From Anomaloglossus baeobatrachus (taxonomy: Eukaryota > Chordata > Amphibia > Anura > Aromobatidae), in the NCBI RefSeq assembly GCF_048569485.1, contig NC_134358.1, forward strand, positions 548,815,597-548,879,596: a stretch of 64,000 nt of DNA, given 5' to 3'. Below the pieces are notes generated by a model. The model saw nothing but the letters and a program-made list of their open reading frames with translations, ran no database searches and had not been told where the DNA came from. This document shows positions 50,456 through 61,394 of this stretch, piece after piece (the first letter of the stretch is position 1; the number at the start of each line of letters is the position of its first letter). Position numbers and translations under genes: made by a program.

Positions 50456-51193
50456 TTAAAGGGAATCGGTCACCAGATTTTTCCCCTATAACATGCGGCC
50501 AGCAGTGAGCTCTTATATACTGCATTCTAGAATACTGCATATAAGAGCGAAGACCACTCTGTAGAACGTAAAAAAAACCTTTTATTATACTCCCCTAGGG
50601 GGGGAGGGGGGGCGGTCCGGTCCGGTGGGTGTCGCTGCTCTCCGGTCTTGCGCCTCCACTCTGCGGCGATCGCCATCCTCCTTCTACCCAGCCCAGTGTG
50701 GATAACGTCCAACGTCATCCATACAGGCCAGACATTGCTTTCCTGCGCATGCGCACTTTGATCTGACCAGCTGAAGGCTGACCAAAGTATTATAGTGCGC
50801 ATGCGCGGGCGGTCTTTAACCTTTCCTTGCACTACAGTATTGCATTACAGTACTTTGATCTGCCCTTAGCTGGACAGATCAAAGTGCGCATGCGCAGGAC
50901 CACAATTCCCAACCTATGTGGATGACATAGGACATGTTATCCACACTGGGCTGGGCAGAAGGAGGACGACCATCGCAGCAGAGAGGAGGCACTAGACCGG
51001 AGAGCAGCAACACCCATCGGACCGGACCGTTCCCCCCCCCCCCCCCCCCAGGTGAGCATTATAAAGGTGATTTTTATGTTATAAATAGCAGCATGGGCTC
51101 TTTTATATACAGTATGTTAGAATGCTGTATATAAGAGCCCGGTGGTGGTGGCCACAGCTTATAGGGGCCAAATCTGGTGACAGGTTCCCTTTA
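50456..51193. mobile_element. Palindromic T2-like MITE, 738 bp
   Basis: Ends TTAAAGGGAATCGGTCACCA and the inverse TGGTGACAGGTTCCCTTTA. The arms match along most of the element (AGTGTGGATAAC with GTTATCCACACT; GCGCATGCGCACTTTGATCT with AGATCAAAGTGCGCATGCGC), so the whole element can fold back. C-runs (51023-51049) mirror the G-run at 50600. Confidence 0.75.
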
Positions 51194-51305
51194 GACATTC
51201 TGTAGGACAAAACTTGGATCCATTGGTAGAATACTTGGCCATATGTGAATGTAGCTGATGTACCACCTCTATAATCATTCTCATTTATTTGCTCTAGTGG
51301 CCAAT

Positions 51306-51480
51306 TTAAAGGGATTTTCCCATCTCCAAGATCCTGTCCCAATATGTAGTAGGTGTAATAATATTAACAATTAGCTCTAATTAGAAATGTAGTATAGTTC
51401 TCCGGATTAGCTACAGTATATACAGTACATCCGCAACTATGGGACCTACTTACCCTTAATTTGTGGTTTACTGACCCCTG
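51306..51480. mobile_element. T2-like MITE end (partial)
   Basis: TTAAAGGGATTTTCCCATCT followed by CCAAGATCCTGTCCCAATAT. Only the left end is clear. Confidence 0.45.
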
Positions 51481-52800
51481 TAAAAGGGGAGCCAAGGTGG
51501 ACTGCAAGAGGTCGGGGAGGGTCTACTATAAGTACAAGTATGGCTTCCAGGGCTGATGCCAGCAACTAGATGAATCCTGTGCACACTTGATGTATTGAGC
51601 AGGCTCAGGAGCTGATCCCGCTCCATACAACAAGTGTGCTGGCTGTGTTATACTGCCTGCACCCGAAACTAAATGCCATCTCAACTATTAGAAGTTTAAC
51701 CCCTCAAATACTGTTGTCAGCACCTGCCCACTCAACAGGAGTGCACGATACCATAGTATGGGGTCCATTATCTGACTTTTTAGAATGAGAGGTGCACCAA
51801 AAGCAGGTTTAAATGGTCACAAGAATATGGATTTAGATATTGTTTGTGGGTAAGTACAGGTACGCTTAAACCCGCAATAGCCTGTGGAGAAATTAATGTT
51901 CAAGTCACACCCAAAACTGAGGAGGATAAGAGCTGAAGTCTAATAGTTCGGGGTAGCGCAATCCAGAGAATGGGTGCAGCACAGGAGAAGTCCTAGATGG
52001 AAAATATATTATATTAATATATAATATAGAGCGACAACAGGGTTGGGGAATAGAGACGAGATCTATAGAAAAGCAGCATTTTGGCGACCACCCCGATGTA
52101 CGAGGTAGAAAAATAGGGGGGTTCTACTCTCTTTTTAGAAGCGTTCAGTTACCCAGCAATTATTATTACTACAACTGCAAGTGAAGATCTAATGGCCGAG
52201 TGTGTGAGAGCGGCTCCAAAAATCTGAAGTGGGACTTGAGTTTTTACGAGTGTGCGCCCCCCGAGCGACTTATCACACAGAACCACTGGACGAAATAAAA
52301 GGCATTGTGCAAAAACAAATTGGTTTTTACAAATTGCTTTAAGCGTTGGAGATTGGCCGCAGATTGCTCCAATTTGTTTCCCCCTCGGAAAAATGATTAA
52401 CGAGTGCATGGGTTATTTCCAAAATACACAGTGTCCAGTAGCTGCCAAACTCCTGTTTATGTGCACGGTCCTGTATATCATGTCTGTGCAAGCAACGGTG
52501 AAAAACAATTGCCCCCAAATATCCGTATATGTGCCCCTGACGCTCGGGATCTGAATGATTTACTGCAAGGGGTAAATCCCAAACTTCATCGACGGGGGAA
52601 GGGAAGTGACAATAGTTTGCTTGTCACGTGACGGTCATACCCCATCGAAGGCTCCAAATGTGAAAAAATTCCATCAATTCTTCATTTTAACCCCTTAATA
52701 CTGCAATGTTTATTTATTTTTCCATCATTATTTTATTTTTTTAATTTCTGCAATTAGATAGCACCAGCTGCTGAGCTGAGTGATTGGCTGCAGCGGTGAT
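51481..52800. other. Intron 5 sequence, nothing recognised
   Basis: Apparently unique sequence over 1.3 kb without exon signals linked to vps50. Confidence 0.4.
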
Positions 52801-52806
52801 TTAGCA

Positions 52807-53185
52807 CGGTGGCTCAGTGGTTAGCACTGCAGTCTTGTGGTGGCTCAGTGGTTAGCACTGCAGTCTTGTGGTGGCTCAGTGGTTAGCACTGCAGTCTTGT
52901 GGTGGCTCAGTGGTTAGCACTGCAGTCTTGTGGTGGCTCAGTGGTTAGCACTGCAGTCTTGCAGTGCTGGGGTCCTGGGTTCAAATCCCACCAAGGACAA
53001 CATCGGCAAGGAGTTTGTATGTTCTCCCCGTGTTTGCGTGGGTTTCCTCCGGGTTCTCCGGTTTCCTCCCACACTCCAAAGACATACAGATAGGGACTCT
53101 AGATTGTGAGCCCCAATGGGGACAGAGTTCCTGATGTATGTACAGCGCTGTGGAATTAATAGCGCTATATAAATGAATAAAATGA
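52807..53185 (+). mobile_element. tRNA-derived SINE with five A-box heads
   Basis: Five tandem copies of the 31-bp GTGGCTCAGTGGTTAGCACT-type unit, then the body from 52961. The B-box GGTTCAAATCC at 52978 is canonical here. The tail AGCGCTATATAAATGAATAA ends the element. Same family and same head amplification as at 45207. Confidence 0.82.
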
Positions 53186-53274
53186 TTACTATTATTATAT
53201 TTATTTATTCTATATATGTATTTGTTATATTGACATGATGACACTGCTGAAAAATAAATCCTGGAGACAGGATT

Positions 53275-53310
<36 letters not shown>

Positions 53311-53314
53311 ATAT

Positions 53315-53935
53315 AGTACAGACCAAAAGTTTGGACACACCTTTTCATTCAAAGAGTTTTCTTTATTTTCATGTCTCTGACAATTGTAGAGTCACATTGA
53401 AGGCATCAAAACTATGAATGAACACATGTGGAATGAAATACTTAACAAAAAAGTGTGAAACAACTGAAAATATGTCTTATATTCTGGGTTCTTCACAGTA
53501 GCCACCTTTTGCTTTGATTACTGCTTTGCACACTCTTGGCATTCTCTTGATGAGCGTCAAGAGGTAGTCACCGGAAATGGTTTTTCAACAGTCTTGAAGG
53601 AGTTCCCAGAGATGCTTAGCACTTGTTGGCCCTTTTGCCTTCACTCTGCGGTCCAGCTCACCCCAAACCATCACGATTGGGTTCAGGTCTGGTGACTGTG
53701 GAGGCCAGGTCATCTGGCGTAGCACCCCATCACTCTCCTTCTTAGCCAAATAGCCCTTACACAGCCCGGAGGTGTGTTTGGGGTCATTGTCTAAACGCAA
53801 ACCGGATGGAATAGCATGCCGCCGCAAGATGCTGTGGTAGCCATGCTGGTTCTGTATGCCTTCAATTTTGAATAAATCCCCAACAGTGTCACCAGCAAAG
53901 CACCCCCCACACCATCACACCTCCTCCTCCATGCG
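53315..53935 (-). pseudogene. Tc1/mariner fragment, family 5
   Basis: The terminal sequence CAGACCAAAAGTTTGGACAC is a widespread vertebrate Tc1 end as I recall. The minus strand reads RLDNDPKHTSGLCKGYLAKK ... [20 protein letters not shown]. The catalytic Glu of the usual PIEMVW is Val here, so this copy is dead. The N-terminal half is missing beyond a CG/CA dinucleotide tract. Confidence 0.75.
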
Positions 53936-53937
53936 CG

Positions 53938-53975
<38 letters not shown>

Positions 53976-53982
53976 GAGAGAG
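53936..53982. repeat. (CG)n(CA)n tract
   Basis: Alternating purine-pyrimidine run GCGCGCGC then CACACACA, with Z-DNA potential. Confidence 0.9.
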
Positions 53983-54129
53983 TCAATAAAACCGTGCGTA
54001 ATGTGCCCTTAAGCCCAAACTGACTCATGCAGGAGGGTAGACCTGGAGATCGGAGCAATATCCTTACAGCTCACAGACACAGAAACCTGCTCTAATGTGG
54101 ACATGTTCTTGTCACATGGTGACTGTTAG

Positions 54130-54720
54130 TATAGCGGAGGACAGGGGCTTCTGTGCTGTCCCTGGCTATCCGTAACCTCAGGGTTACTCCTGATGATGGA
54201 GATGCCACAGTCCCGCTTCTGACTATGCTTTTGACCAGTACTACTCTGATACTCCCCTCCCACTAAAAGGGTAGGGCAGAAGTGTGATGGAAAACATATG
54301 AAGACAGGAAAAAAACAAAACTCTGACACACTGCGCACACACAGAAATAAACCATGAGAGACTTGGGAGTAAAGTAAGAACAGGAAGATAACAATAAAAA
54401 GGCAACAAGGGCAAGAAGTATCACACCAGATAGTCTGGATTACAACACCTCACCAGACCAGCTAAGATAAACTATAGCTGGCATAAGTAGAAGGATCCAG
54501 CCAGCATAAATAGGAGGTGACCAAATGTCATTGTGATCAAATGAGACTAACAAGCAGATTTAACTCTTGCCAACCTGCTTATAAATCACCACTCTGCAGG
54601 TTGATACCCGAATCCGCCTGCATTGATCACAGACACCAAAGATGTTATTGGGCAGTGTCCTAATCTGTAATCGGAACAGAACCCAACGCCGCCATGACAG
54701 TCAGTGAAGTTTGTGAAAAA
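54130..54720 (-). mobile_element. Dispersed repeat family X, copy 2 (possible LTR fossil)
   Basis: Matches the copy at 7793 in layout (GGGTAGGGCAGAAGTGTGAT, ATTTAACTCTTGCCAACCTG, CGCCGCCATGACA near the end). On the minus strand it begins TGTCATGGCGGC. Confidence 0.45.
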
Positions 54721-56199
54721 AATCTCCATGTGACATTTCTTCTTTTTCCTACGTGTTGCTGCCTGCTTATGATTGGTCAGCTTCATACAGGGAGAAGAAG
54801 TACCCGCCCCCAAGTGAAAGCTCTCTGATAACACTCAAATTAACTCATTAGATTCCAAATACTTTTATTGCTAATAAAGCAATGGAGAGGCCAAAAAAAG
54901 CTCCACCCTACAGCCACTATTACATTGTGTGTCCAGTTCCACGTGAAAAATTTAGTGAGAAGTTTTTTTTTGTTTTTTTTTTAAATCCTGGTATCAGAAA
55001 GGAGGGAAAGGGGATATTCCAAATTGTCTGTGCAGAGGTGGCCGTACATACATTGCTCTCTTCCTTTATTTATTCATATGGGTATTCTGACCAGCTCTCC
55101 GCTGACACCGGTGCGTGACAGGGCCACGTTGTCGGAATAGATTGGTCCCATTTATGGAATCTCCATGGGATATTCACCGCCCCCGCTGCACTTGTAGCCT
55201 GATTTGCATATGGCTTCTCTGTTAAGATTTCTCCTAATTAGTTGATATGATCACCACAACAAAAGAACAATTTTTAATGGGGGCAACATAGCCATATCAT
55301 TACGCGCATATATAAAAACTTGCTGACAGGCTCCCTTTTTAATCATAGTGACTCCATTCACTGTGAGCACAAAGGAAAGATCTGGAAAAGGTACAAATTT
55401 TCACTGTTTCTTAAAGGGGATGTTGGCTTTTTGCCCCCCCCCCCCTCCCCCCTCTTTCGTTATTTTGTTTTGGAGGATAAATTTTGCACCTTTTGCCTTT
55501 TTGTAACCCTCGTGCAGCACGGTGTATTGCTGGCTGCCGTATGAGTTAACGGAGAATCTGTCAGTGAGCTCCTTCTAATGGTAGAGTTTGTAACTCTTTT
55601 TTTTATAAGCTTCTGAACTCTTCTGCATCAAAGTTGAATCTGCACGAGGAGCAAAGAGCTTGTACAAGCTGAATGGTGCAAAAGGTTTAGACTCTAGAAA
55701 CTTTAGACTCTAAACTTTAGAGCAATAAATATATTACTTATTTTGAAGCGACCAAAATGCGTTTATTTTTGCATTTTTTTTTTTTTTTTTACCCGAAACG
55801 TCCGTATCTGTCAACAGATCTGAATTCCGTGGCAGACATTACTCTGCTCTGATTAGTGCATTGCAAAGTGTAACTTGAGCACGCCATTTCCATTATCTGA
55901 GTGCACGGATTAACTTTGCCAGCTATTGATCAGCGCCATCGCTCCATTCCAGGGCGGCAATTAACTTAGTAAGTCAGCGAGGAGGTGAGGTGGATCTGCT
56001 GAGATCACACGACATTACAAGCCGCCCGGACCATAATGACCATTAATCTCCCATCTCTGCATGCCCTCGGCTCATTTTACAGACCGTGATATTAGCCGCA
56101 GTTGTTACAATACGCTTCTCCCCCCATCGGGACTCCATAACAAATCCTGTTACGTAAAGACAGATAGACTTGGGTCACTGCTGCTTAATAAAAATTTGG
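54721..56199. other. Unique-looking intron 5 sequence, candidate conserved non-coding DNA
   Basis: 55130-55260 has an octamer ATTTGCAT (about 55202) and TCCTAATTAGTTG. 55790-56050 is repeat-free with AATTAACTTAGTAAGTCAGC and CATAATGACCATTAATC. No exon was found. Alignment to other frogs would decide. Confidence 0.3.
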
Positions 56200-56458
56200 A
56201 TGGCCAGTATAAACTTATTACTTGCCCACAAAGCTCTCCACCATCTGCCCTACATCTCCCTCATCACTGTATCCGTCCGCTAACACCCCCCTTTAATCCA
56301 AACCTCCCACTTCCGTCTCCAAGACTTCTCTCGTGCTGCACCAGTTCTCTGGAATGCTCTACCCCATACAGTCCTGTTAATTTCCAGTGTCCACAGGTTT
56401 AAGCGTGCCCTAAAAACACATCTCTTCAAAACTTGCCTACCACTGCACCTCACTAATA
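56200..56458 (+). pseudogene. L2-like LINE, reverse-transcriptase C-terminal remnant
   Basis: One frame reads RLQDFSRAAPVLWNALPHTV followed by FKRALKTHLFKTCLP, the typical C-terminal motif (LWN-LP, FK-LKTHLF) of L2-type LINE reverse transcriptases. Upstream text (HKALHHLPYISL) continues the match in shifting frames. The Tc1 copy at 56461 follows directly. Confidence 0.7.
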
Positions 56459-56460
56459 TA

Positions 56461-57295
56461 CACTACTCACAAAAAGTTAGGAATATTTGGCTTTCGGGTG
56501 AAATTTATGTGAAACGTAAAAAGTTCACGTTACAGTGATATTTTATCATGACAGTCGGGCATTTATGTAGAAGCAGCAATGGGGATTTCCTCATCGCAAA
56601 TTATTGGAGCAAAAGCCAAATAACACCCCCCCCCCCCAAATGTCAGTGTCTCAGTAACTTGTCATGTGACCTTGAGCATCAATTACAGCTGACAACGTCG
56701 CCTCCTGCTGGTCACAAGTGGAATTACTGTCAGCGGAGGCCGGCATCCCACTCTTCTTGAAGGGCAGCCCTCAGATTATTGAGGTTCTGAGGTACAAAGT
56801 TACGGCCTCTATAGGGCGATTCAGCTGTTCCCATAGGTTTTCTATGTGGTTCAGGTCTGGAGAAAGTGCCAGCCTCTCCATTTGAGGTTCCCCAGTCTCC
56901 TGCAGCTGTTCCCTGATGATGAAACCTCGATGAGCTGGAGCATTGTCATCCATGGAGATGACATTAGGCCAGTGTTGTTCATGCAGAAGCACAATGACTG
57001 GATTAATGATGGTATTCCAGTAGTCGGGGCTGTCTCTGTACCATCACACAGTGTAGGGCCATTCTGTACTGACTAGACAGCGGCTCACACTGTAACACCA
57101 CCACCAAAGGCTCGTCTGGTGACAGCAGTGCCTGATACATAGCGCTCTCCTTGATATCTCCAACATCATTGGCAGCCATCATTTCTGCTTAACATGAATC
57201 GACTTTAATCAATGACAAGCACTGGAGCCACTGGTTCCTCATCCAGTGTAGATGATGACGGTGGCTGGTGGTGTGTTCAGGTACATAGATGACGT
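56461..57295 (-). pseudogene. Tc1/mariner family 1, truncated copy
   Basis: Left end CACTACTCACAAAAAGTTAG directly after TA. The minus strand carries VISMDDNAPAHRGFIIREQL and LALSPDLNHIENLWEQLNRP, so the second Asp and the Glu remain. The rest of the transposase towards the N-terminus is lost where the sequence switches to repeat family X near 57295. Confidence 0.72.
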
Positions 57296-57690
57296 CAGGG
57301 GGAAACCACAAGACAACGGGCAAACTCAACAACAACGCCACGCTCAAAGCCATACAATCACCAGCTGGACTGGGACACAACAACACAAAGACCGGTTTAC
57401 CAAAAGCTATAGTCGGCATGAGAAGACGGGCTCCACCATCTTACTAAGGTGGAGAATAACTGTGATAGGTCTCCCACATTATGTGATCCAAGAGGTAACC
57501 AGCAGGCTAGCCGAGATTAACTCCTGCAAGTCCAATCAGTTATGAGCACACAGCTGGTTGATGCCTGAGTCTGTGCAACTCAGAAGCACCAGAGAAGACA
57601 TAGTGTGGAGTGTCATTCTGCAGTGTGAACAGCATCAGATACCGCCATGACACTTGGCGAGTTTAGAGCCAAACACCGTGTGACACCCGA
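57296..57690 (-). mobile_element. Dispersed repeat family X, copy 3 (possible LTR fossil)
   Basis: Shares ATCACCAGCTGGACTGGGAC, TAGTCGGCATGAGAAGAC and ACCGCCATGACACTTGGCGA with the other two copies. It directly abuts the truncated Tc1. Confidence 0.45.
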
Positions 57691-58896
57691 GTTGTGGGAT
57701 CCCTCATGTGCTGCTGGACTCGACAGGCCACTATGACCACTTCTAGCGTCTGAACAGAAGATCTGCACCCATGGCAGCTCGTCTTTGACCTCAGCGCTGT
57801 CCTCCCACTTGTGGTTGCCTAGCCCCATTTCTCCTCCCCTTCTCTCGTACACATTTTTCAGATTCATCAGACATCGCATGGGCTTTCAAATGTTGGGGCT
57901 GATGTTTAGTCCCACCTCGTCCCTGGTTGGTGGCTCATTTGCCATGAGAAAAAAAGGATTTGGGCATGTAAAAGCTAATATGCCCAATCATTTTTTTTTC
58001 TGCTTTTGTTTTCCTTTTGGGCGAGAGTCAGAACACCCCCATACACTATAAATTGTGAGTCGGTTTTGCTGAAATGCGTGGGTTACGCTGATGTCTGAAT
58101 CGATTCATAAGTCCCAGTCCATGGCTTTGTGAGTAATCTGTGGAAGTTGAGCGGGCTCCCTGAGAACTGCCTCCTACCTTGTGGCATCCGCATCTCCTCT
58201 ATTGATGGCTCTACCTCATGACTGTGTGCCATGGCGGCAAATCAAATAAAGAGCGCGGCTGGCGTCAGGTGGGAGGCGGTATTAAGAGCCACTGATTACT
58301 GATGTGGCCGATGGACCGGGTGCTCCGAATCCATTCACACCAACACTAATATTTATCTAATGCCTATGACCACCTTAAAGGGGATGTCCAGCTTCTCTCA
58401 GCTCTGCATCGAGACCTCACAGGCACCGGAGACACTCTGTCCATTAGCTGCTTGGCAGGTTTCGCCCAGTATCATGTACGCCGCCCCGGTATGGTCCACA
58501 TGTTCCACCTTCGTTAATACTATAGATGTCACTAGTGTCACGACCTGATGTAATCTCTGGGATCACAGCGTATTGTGGATCGTAGATCCGCTTTACTATC
58601 CGCTTGTCCTTTACTCTGAGTTGAAGCTTATTTTCTTCCACCCGGTACTGAAGGGGTGAAGGTTCATGTCTATCCTGCAGTGATCTACCAGGTAGTTATA
58701 ACCTCAGGTGCAGCCACTGCCTTCTGCCTTAAGTATCCACTCCTCCCTATGATGGCTATAGCTCATATACTATGCCGAAGCGGTTTCTGCACCAAACCGT
58801 GCAATACCTTGTCACCGGATTTATAGGTCAGCTTCAGTCCTCCTTATGGAAACAGTGGTCATGGGTGCACGTAGACAAAGGAAGACAAAATCTCTG
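57691..58896. other. Intron 5 sequence, little recognised
   Basis: No exon. GCTGAAATGCGTGGG near 58069 faintly recalls a hammerhead-type GAAAC segment but no core partner was found. Confidence 0.35.
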
Positions 58897-59209
58897 CAGA
58901 GAAAAGCTCCTTCAACATGAACAGCATAGGTTTGAGCTATAGCCAAACCAGTGTCCAGGAAGTAGAAAGCTACGGCATACACCATCCAGTATCCAAAGTG
59001 TCTCATTGAAGTACAAGGAGGTGCGAAACGGCCGTTGTCCATAGGGGGGCCTGCATCCGGCTCTCTCCCCGCTACTTTTAACCGCCCTTTATGACGAAAT
59101 AATGCACTTTGGAATACTGGATGGTGTATGCCGTAGCTTTCTACTTCCTGGACACCGGTTTGGCTATAGCTCATACCTATGCTGTCCATGTTGAAGGAGC
59201 TTTTCTCTG
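58897..59209. mobile_element. Inverted-repeat element with hammerhead-like spacer
   Basis: The arms of about 105 bp (58897-59000 and 59105-59209, inverted) differ at about four positions. The 104-bp spacer carries a GAAACGGCCGTT segment. The layout resembles the PLE-type element at 34782. True outer boundaries were not found. Confidence 0.5.
59004..59036 (+). ncRNA. Degraded hammerhead-like motif
   Basis: CATTGAA where CUGANGA is expected, stem II GTAC...GTGC, GAAA, palindromic ACGG/CCGT, then T. Stem II and stem III pair, but the core is degenerate and no convincing stem I was found. Confidence 0.3.
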
Positions 59210-59995
59210 AAGAGCTCTGGTGGTGTTTCAGTTGGTGTCTTTCCCCACCTGTTTGTCTTACCTACCTACTTGTCGTCTTATTGCAGTGGTCAGACTAGTC
59301 GGGGTGCGTTCAGGGCCAGCGAGGGCCTAGGCACATGATCGGCGACGGGGAGAAGAACCCGTACAGGGAATGTAGGGAACAGTCTCCGGTGAGTGTTAGG
59401 AGTTGACTCCCGCTCCCCTCTCCATAGCGCCAGGGCCCTCCATTGTATTGTTTCCCGGTGTACCCAGTGTGTTGCACCGCTCGTCGGGAGCCCCCCCCCC
59501 CTACATCTGGTGGGACCTCGGTTGTCTCTGCGTGACAACAGGTTCACGAAACTTGCCGATTGTGCACAAGTTCTGGAGGTGTCATGTGAGGGGGCATCGG
59601 ATATCCCCCTTGGGGTTCTAAATTAGGACCTCTACTCTATAAACTCTTAACAACCCTTTTCTCGGAAACGCTCCGGCTTTTTGCCGTCCGTCCTTTTAAT
59701 GTCCGTCCTTGAGAAATCCTTCTGTGGGCGACCGCTGTGATAATGGGTATTTGACTTCATACTCTGGCAGTTGTCTTTATGTCCGCCCTCCCCTCCAACA
59801 TCAGATAAATGCCGCTTTTTAGTCTTTTTTTTACAACTTCCGAGAAGAATCTCGGCCTGAGGACGAGGAGACGGTAAATAGTTTTATTAGCGGCATAACT
59901 TCCCTCATTTATGTGGCGGCACATTTCATAAAAGCGATGTGTGATGCAGACTGATAACGCACAATGTGTGATCCTCGGCCTGCTTTGTTTTGCAG
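59210..59995. other. 3' end of intron 5
   Basis: No repeat was recognised. It ends in CTGCTTTGTTTTGCAG, a good acceptor. Confidence 0.45.
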
Positions 59996-60066
59996 GAGTT
60001 GGAGCGTGTCACGTCTCTGCAGGCGAGTCTTCAGCTGGCGGCTGTGATCTGCACTAATGGACGGAG
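59996..60066 (+). CDS. vps50: vps50 coding exon 6 (residues 118-140, then split codon)
   Basis: 71 bp encoding [20 protein letters not shown] followed by NGR, then AG of a split Arg codon. Human has [24 protein letters not shown] as recalled. Donor AG|gtaacc at 60067 leaves phase 2. The human sequence continues with HLNIAKEGFT, which is not found in the remaining 3.9 kb, so exon 7 lies outside the window. The segment belongs to the conserved VPS54-like N domain. Confidence 0.95.
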
Positions 60067-60498
60067 GTAACCACACCGGGACACCGGGACACCAGGACGC
60101 TGGCTGATACTTTTCTATTTGATTGTCATTTGGAAATAGAAAACAGAAATGATACCGAGAATTTTATTTTTTTGTTTACTAATATTGTTTTTGAAGGTTA
60201 ATTGTAGCAAAAACGTTCTGTTCAAGACCTGTGCTTGTTGTCACTGGATGGATTGATGGCTTACACATTCGAGCCCTAAGCACCTGACATGACCTGGTGC
60301 TGATAAGGATAGGGTACTGTCATGGCCGCTGGACCAGGAGCCTGGCAATCGATCCACGCATCTCTAAATCACCTCTAATGGAGGGGATCAGGCACCATTT
60401 TAATCGGAAGGTCCAAAAAGATAAAGGTTATGAAGCCCCAATCTAGACCATCCTCCGCGACCTAAACAAGGCATCATTACAGATCTCATGACTTCTTA

Positions 60499-61281
60499 GG
60501 CTAGGTTCACATTTCCGTTGTTTTGCATCAGTCACATGCATTGCTTGACTCTTGTGACTGATGCGTTGCGGATTCCGTTGTAACACGAGAGTGAGAGAAC
60601 GATCAGCTGATCGCTCTCATTAGCCGGCATCCGGGTGATCAGCTGATCGTTCACAATAGCCGGCTGCCGGCTTTTGAGAGCGATCCGATGACCTCTCGGC
60701 GGCCGGCTTATGAGAGCGATCAGATAATCTCCCGGCAGCTGGCTATTGTGAACGATCAGCTGATCGCTCTCATTAGCCGGCCGCCGGGAGATCATCTGAT
60801 CGCTCACAGAAGCCGGCCGCCGGGTGATCAGCTGATCGCTCACAGAAGCCGGCCGCCGGGAGATCATCTGATCGCTCACAGAAGCCGGCCGCCGGGTGAT
60901 CAGCTGATCGCTCTCATTAGCCGGCCGCCGGGAGATCATCTGATCGCTCACAGAAGCCGGCCGCCGGGTGATCAGCTGATCGCTCACAGAAGACGGCCGC
61001 CGGGTGATCAGCTGATCGTTCGGCCGCCGAGAGAGAGCATGCGCAGCAAAATCCTAAGGATTCCGCTGCTCAAAAAACGTTACACTCTGCGTTCCTGCTG
61101 CCTGACGGTAAGTCGTTCCACGACTGATCAGTCAGGCGGAGGACGCAACGCAAGGGCATCAGTCACAATCCGCCGCTCATACAAGTCTATGGTAAACAAC
61201 ATAATCCGCCAAACTGATTGCGTTGTTTATCAGAGCGGCGGATTGTGACTGATGCAAAACAACGGAAATGTGAACCTAGCC
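60499..61281. mobile_element. PIF/Harbinger-like MITE with palindromic tandem core
   Basis: 783 bp. Terminal GGCTAGGTTCACATTTCCGT and inverse ACGGAAATGTGAACCTAGCC match for about 38 bp. TTA lies on both sides (60496-60498, 61282-61284). The core, about 60600-61025, is a tandem array (see next entry). Confidence 0.75.
60600..61025. repeat. ~36-bp palindromic tandem array
   Basis: About eleven units, each with a GATCNNCTGATC palindrome and GCCGGCCGCCGGG. GATCAGCTGATC units (preceded by GGGT) and GATCATCTGATC units (preceded by GGGA) alternate in the centre, giving a 72-bp higher-order repeat. Confidence 0.85.
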
Positions 61282-61394
61282 TTACTGATACTGAGCGGAG
61301 TATGAAGTCTGGGTTACTGTTCCTCCTCTATATGTTTGTCTTTAGGAGTAACTAATGCCTCCCTCTGTGTATGTATTGTTGCATAGTCTGTGCA

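Noticed and set aside
52961-53000. Functional tRNA gene
   Set aside because: A- and B-box-like motifs are present but no cloverleaf or terminator; the sequence continues into a SINE body and tail.
58060-58090. Another hammerhead (GCTGAAATGCGTGGG)
   Set aside because: GAAAT instead of GAAAC-type context and no CUGANGA core or stem II nearby.
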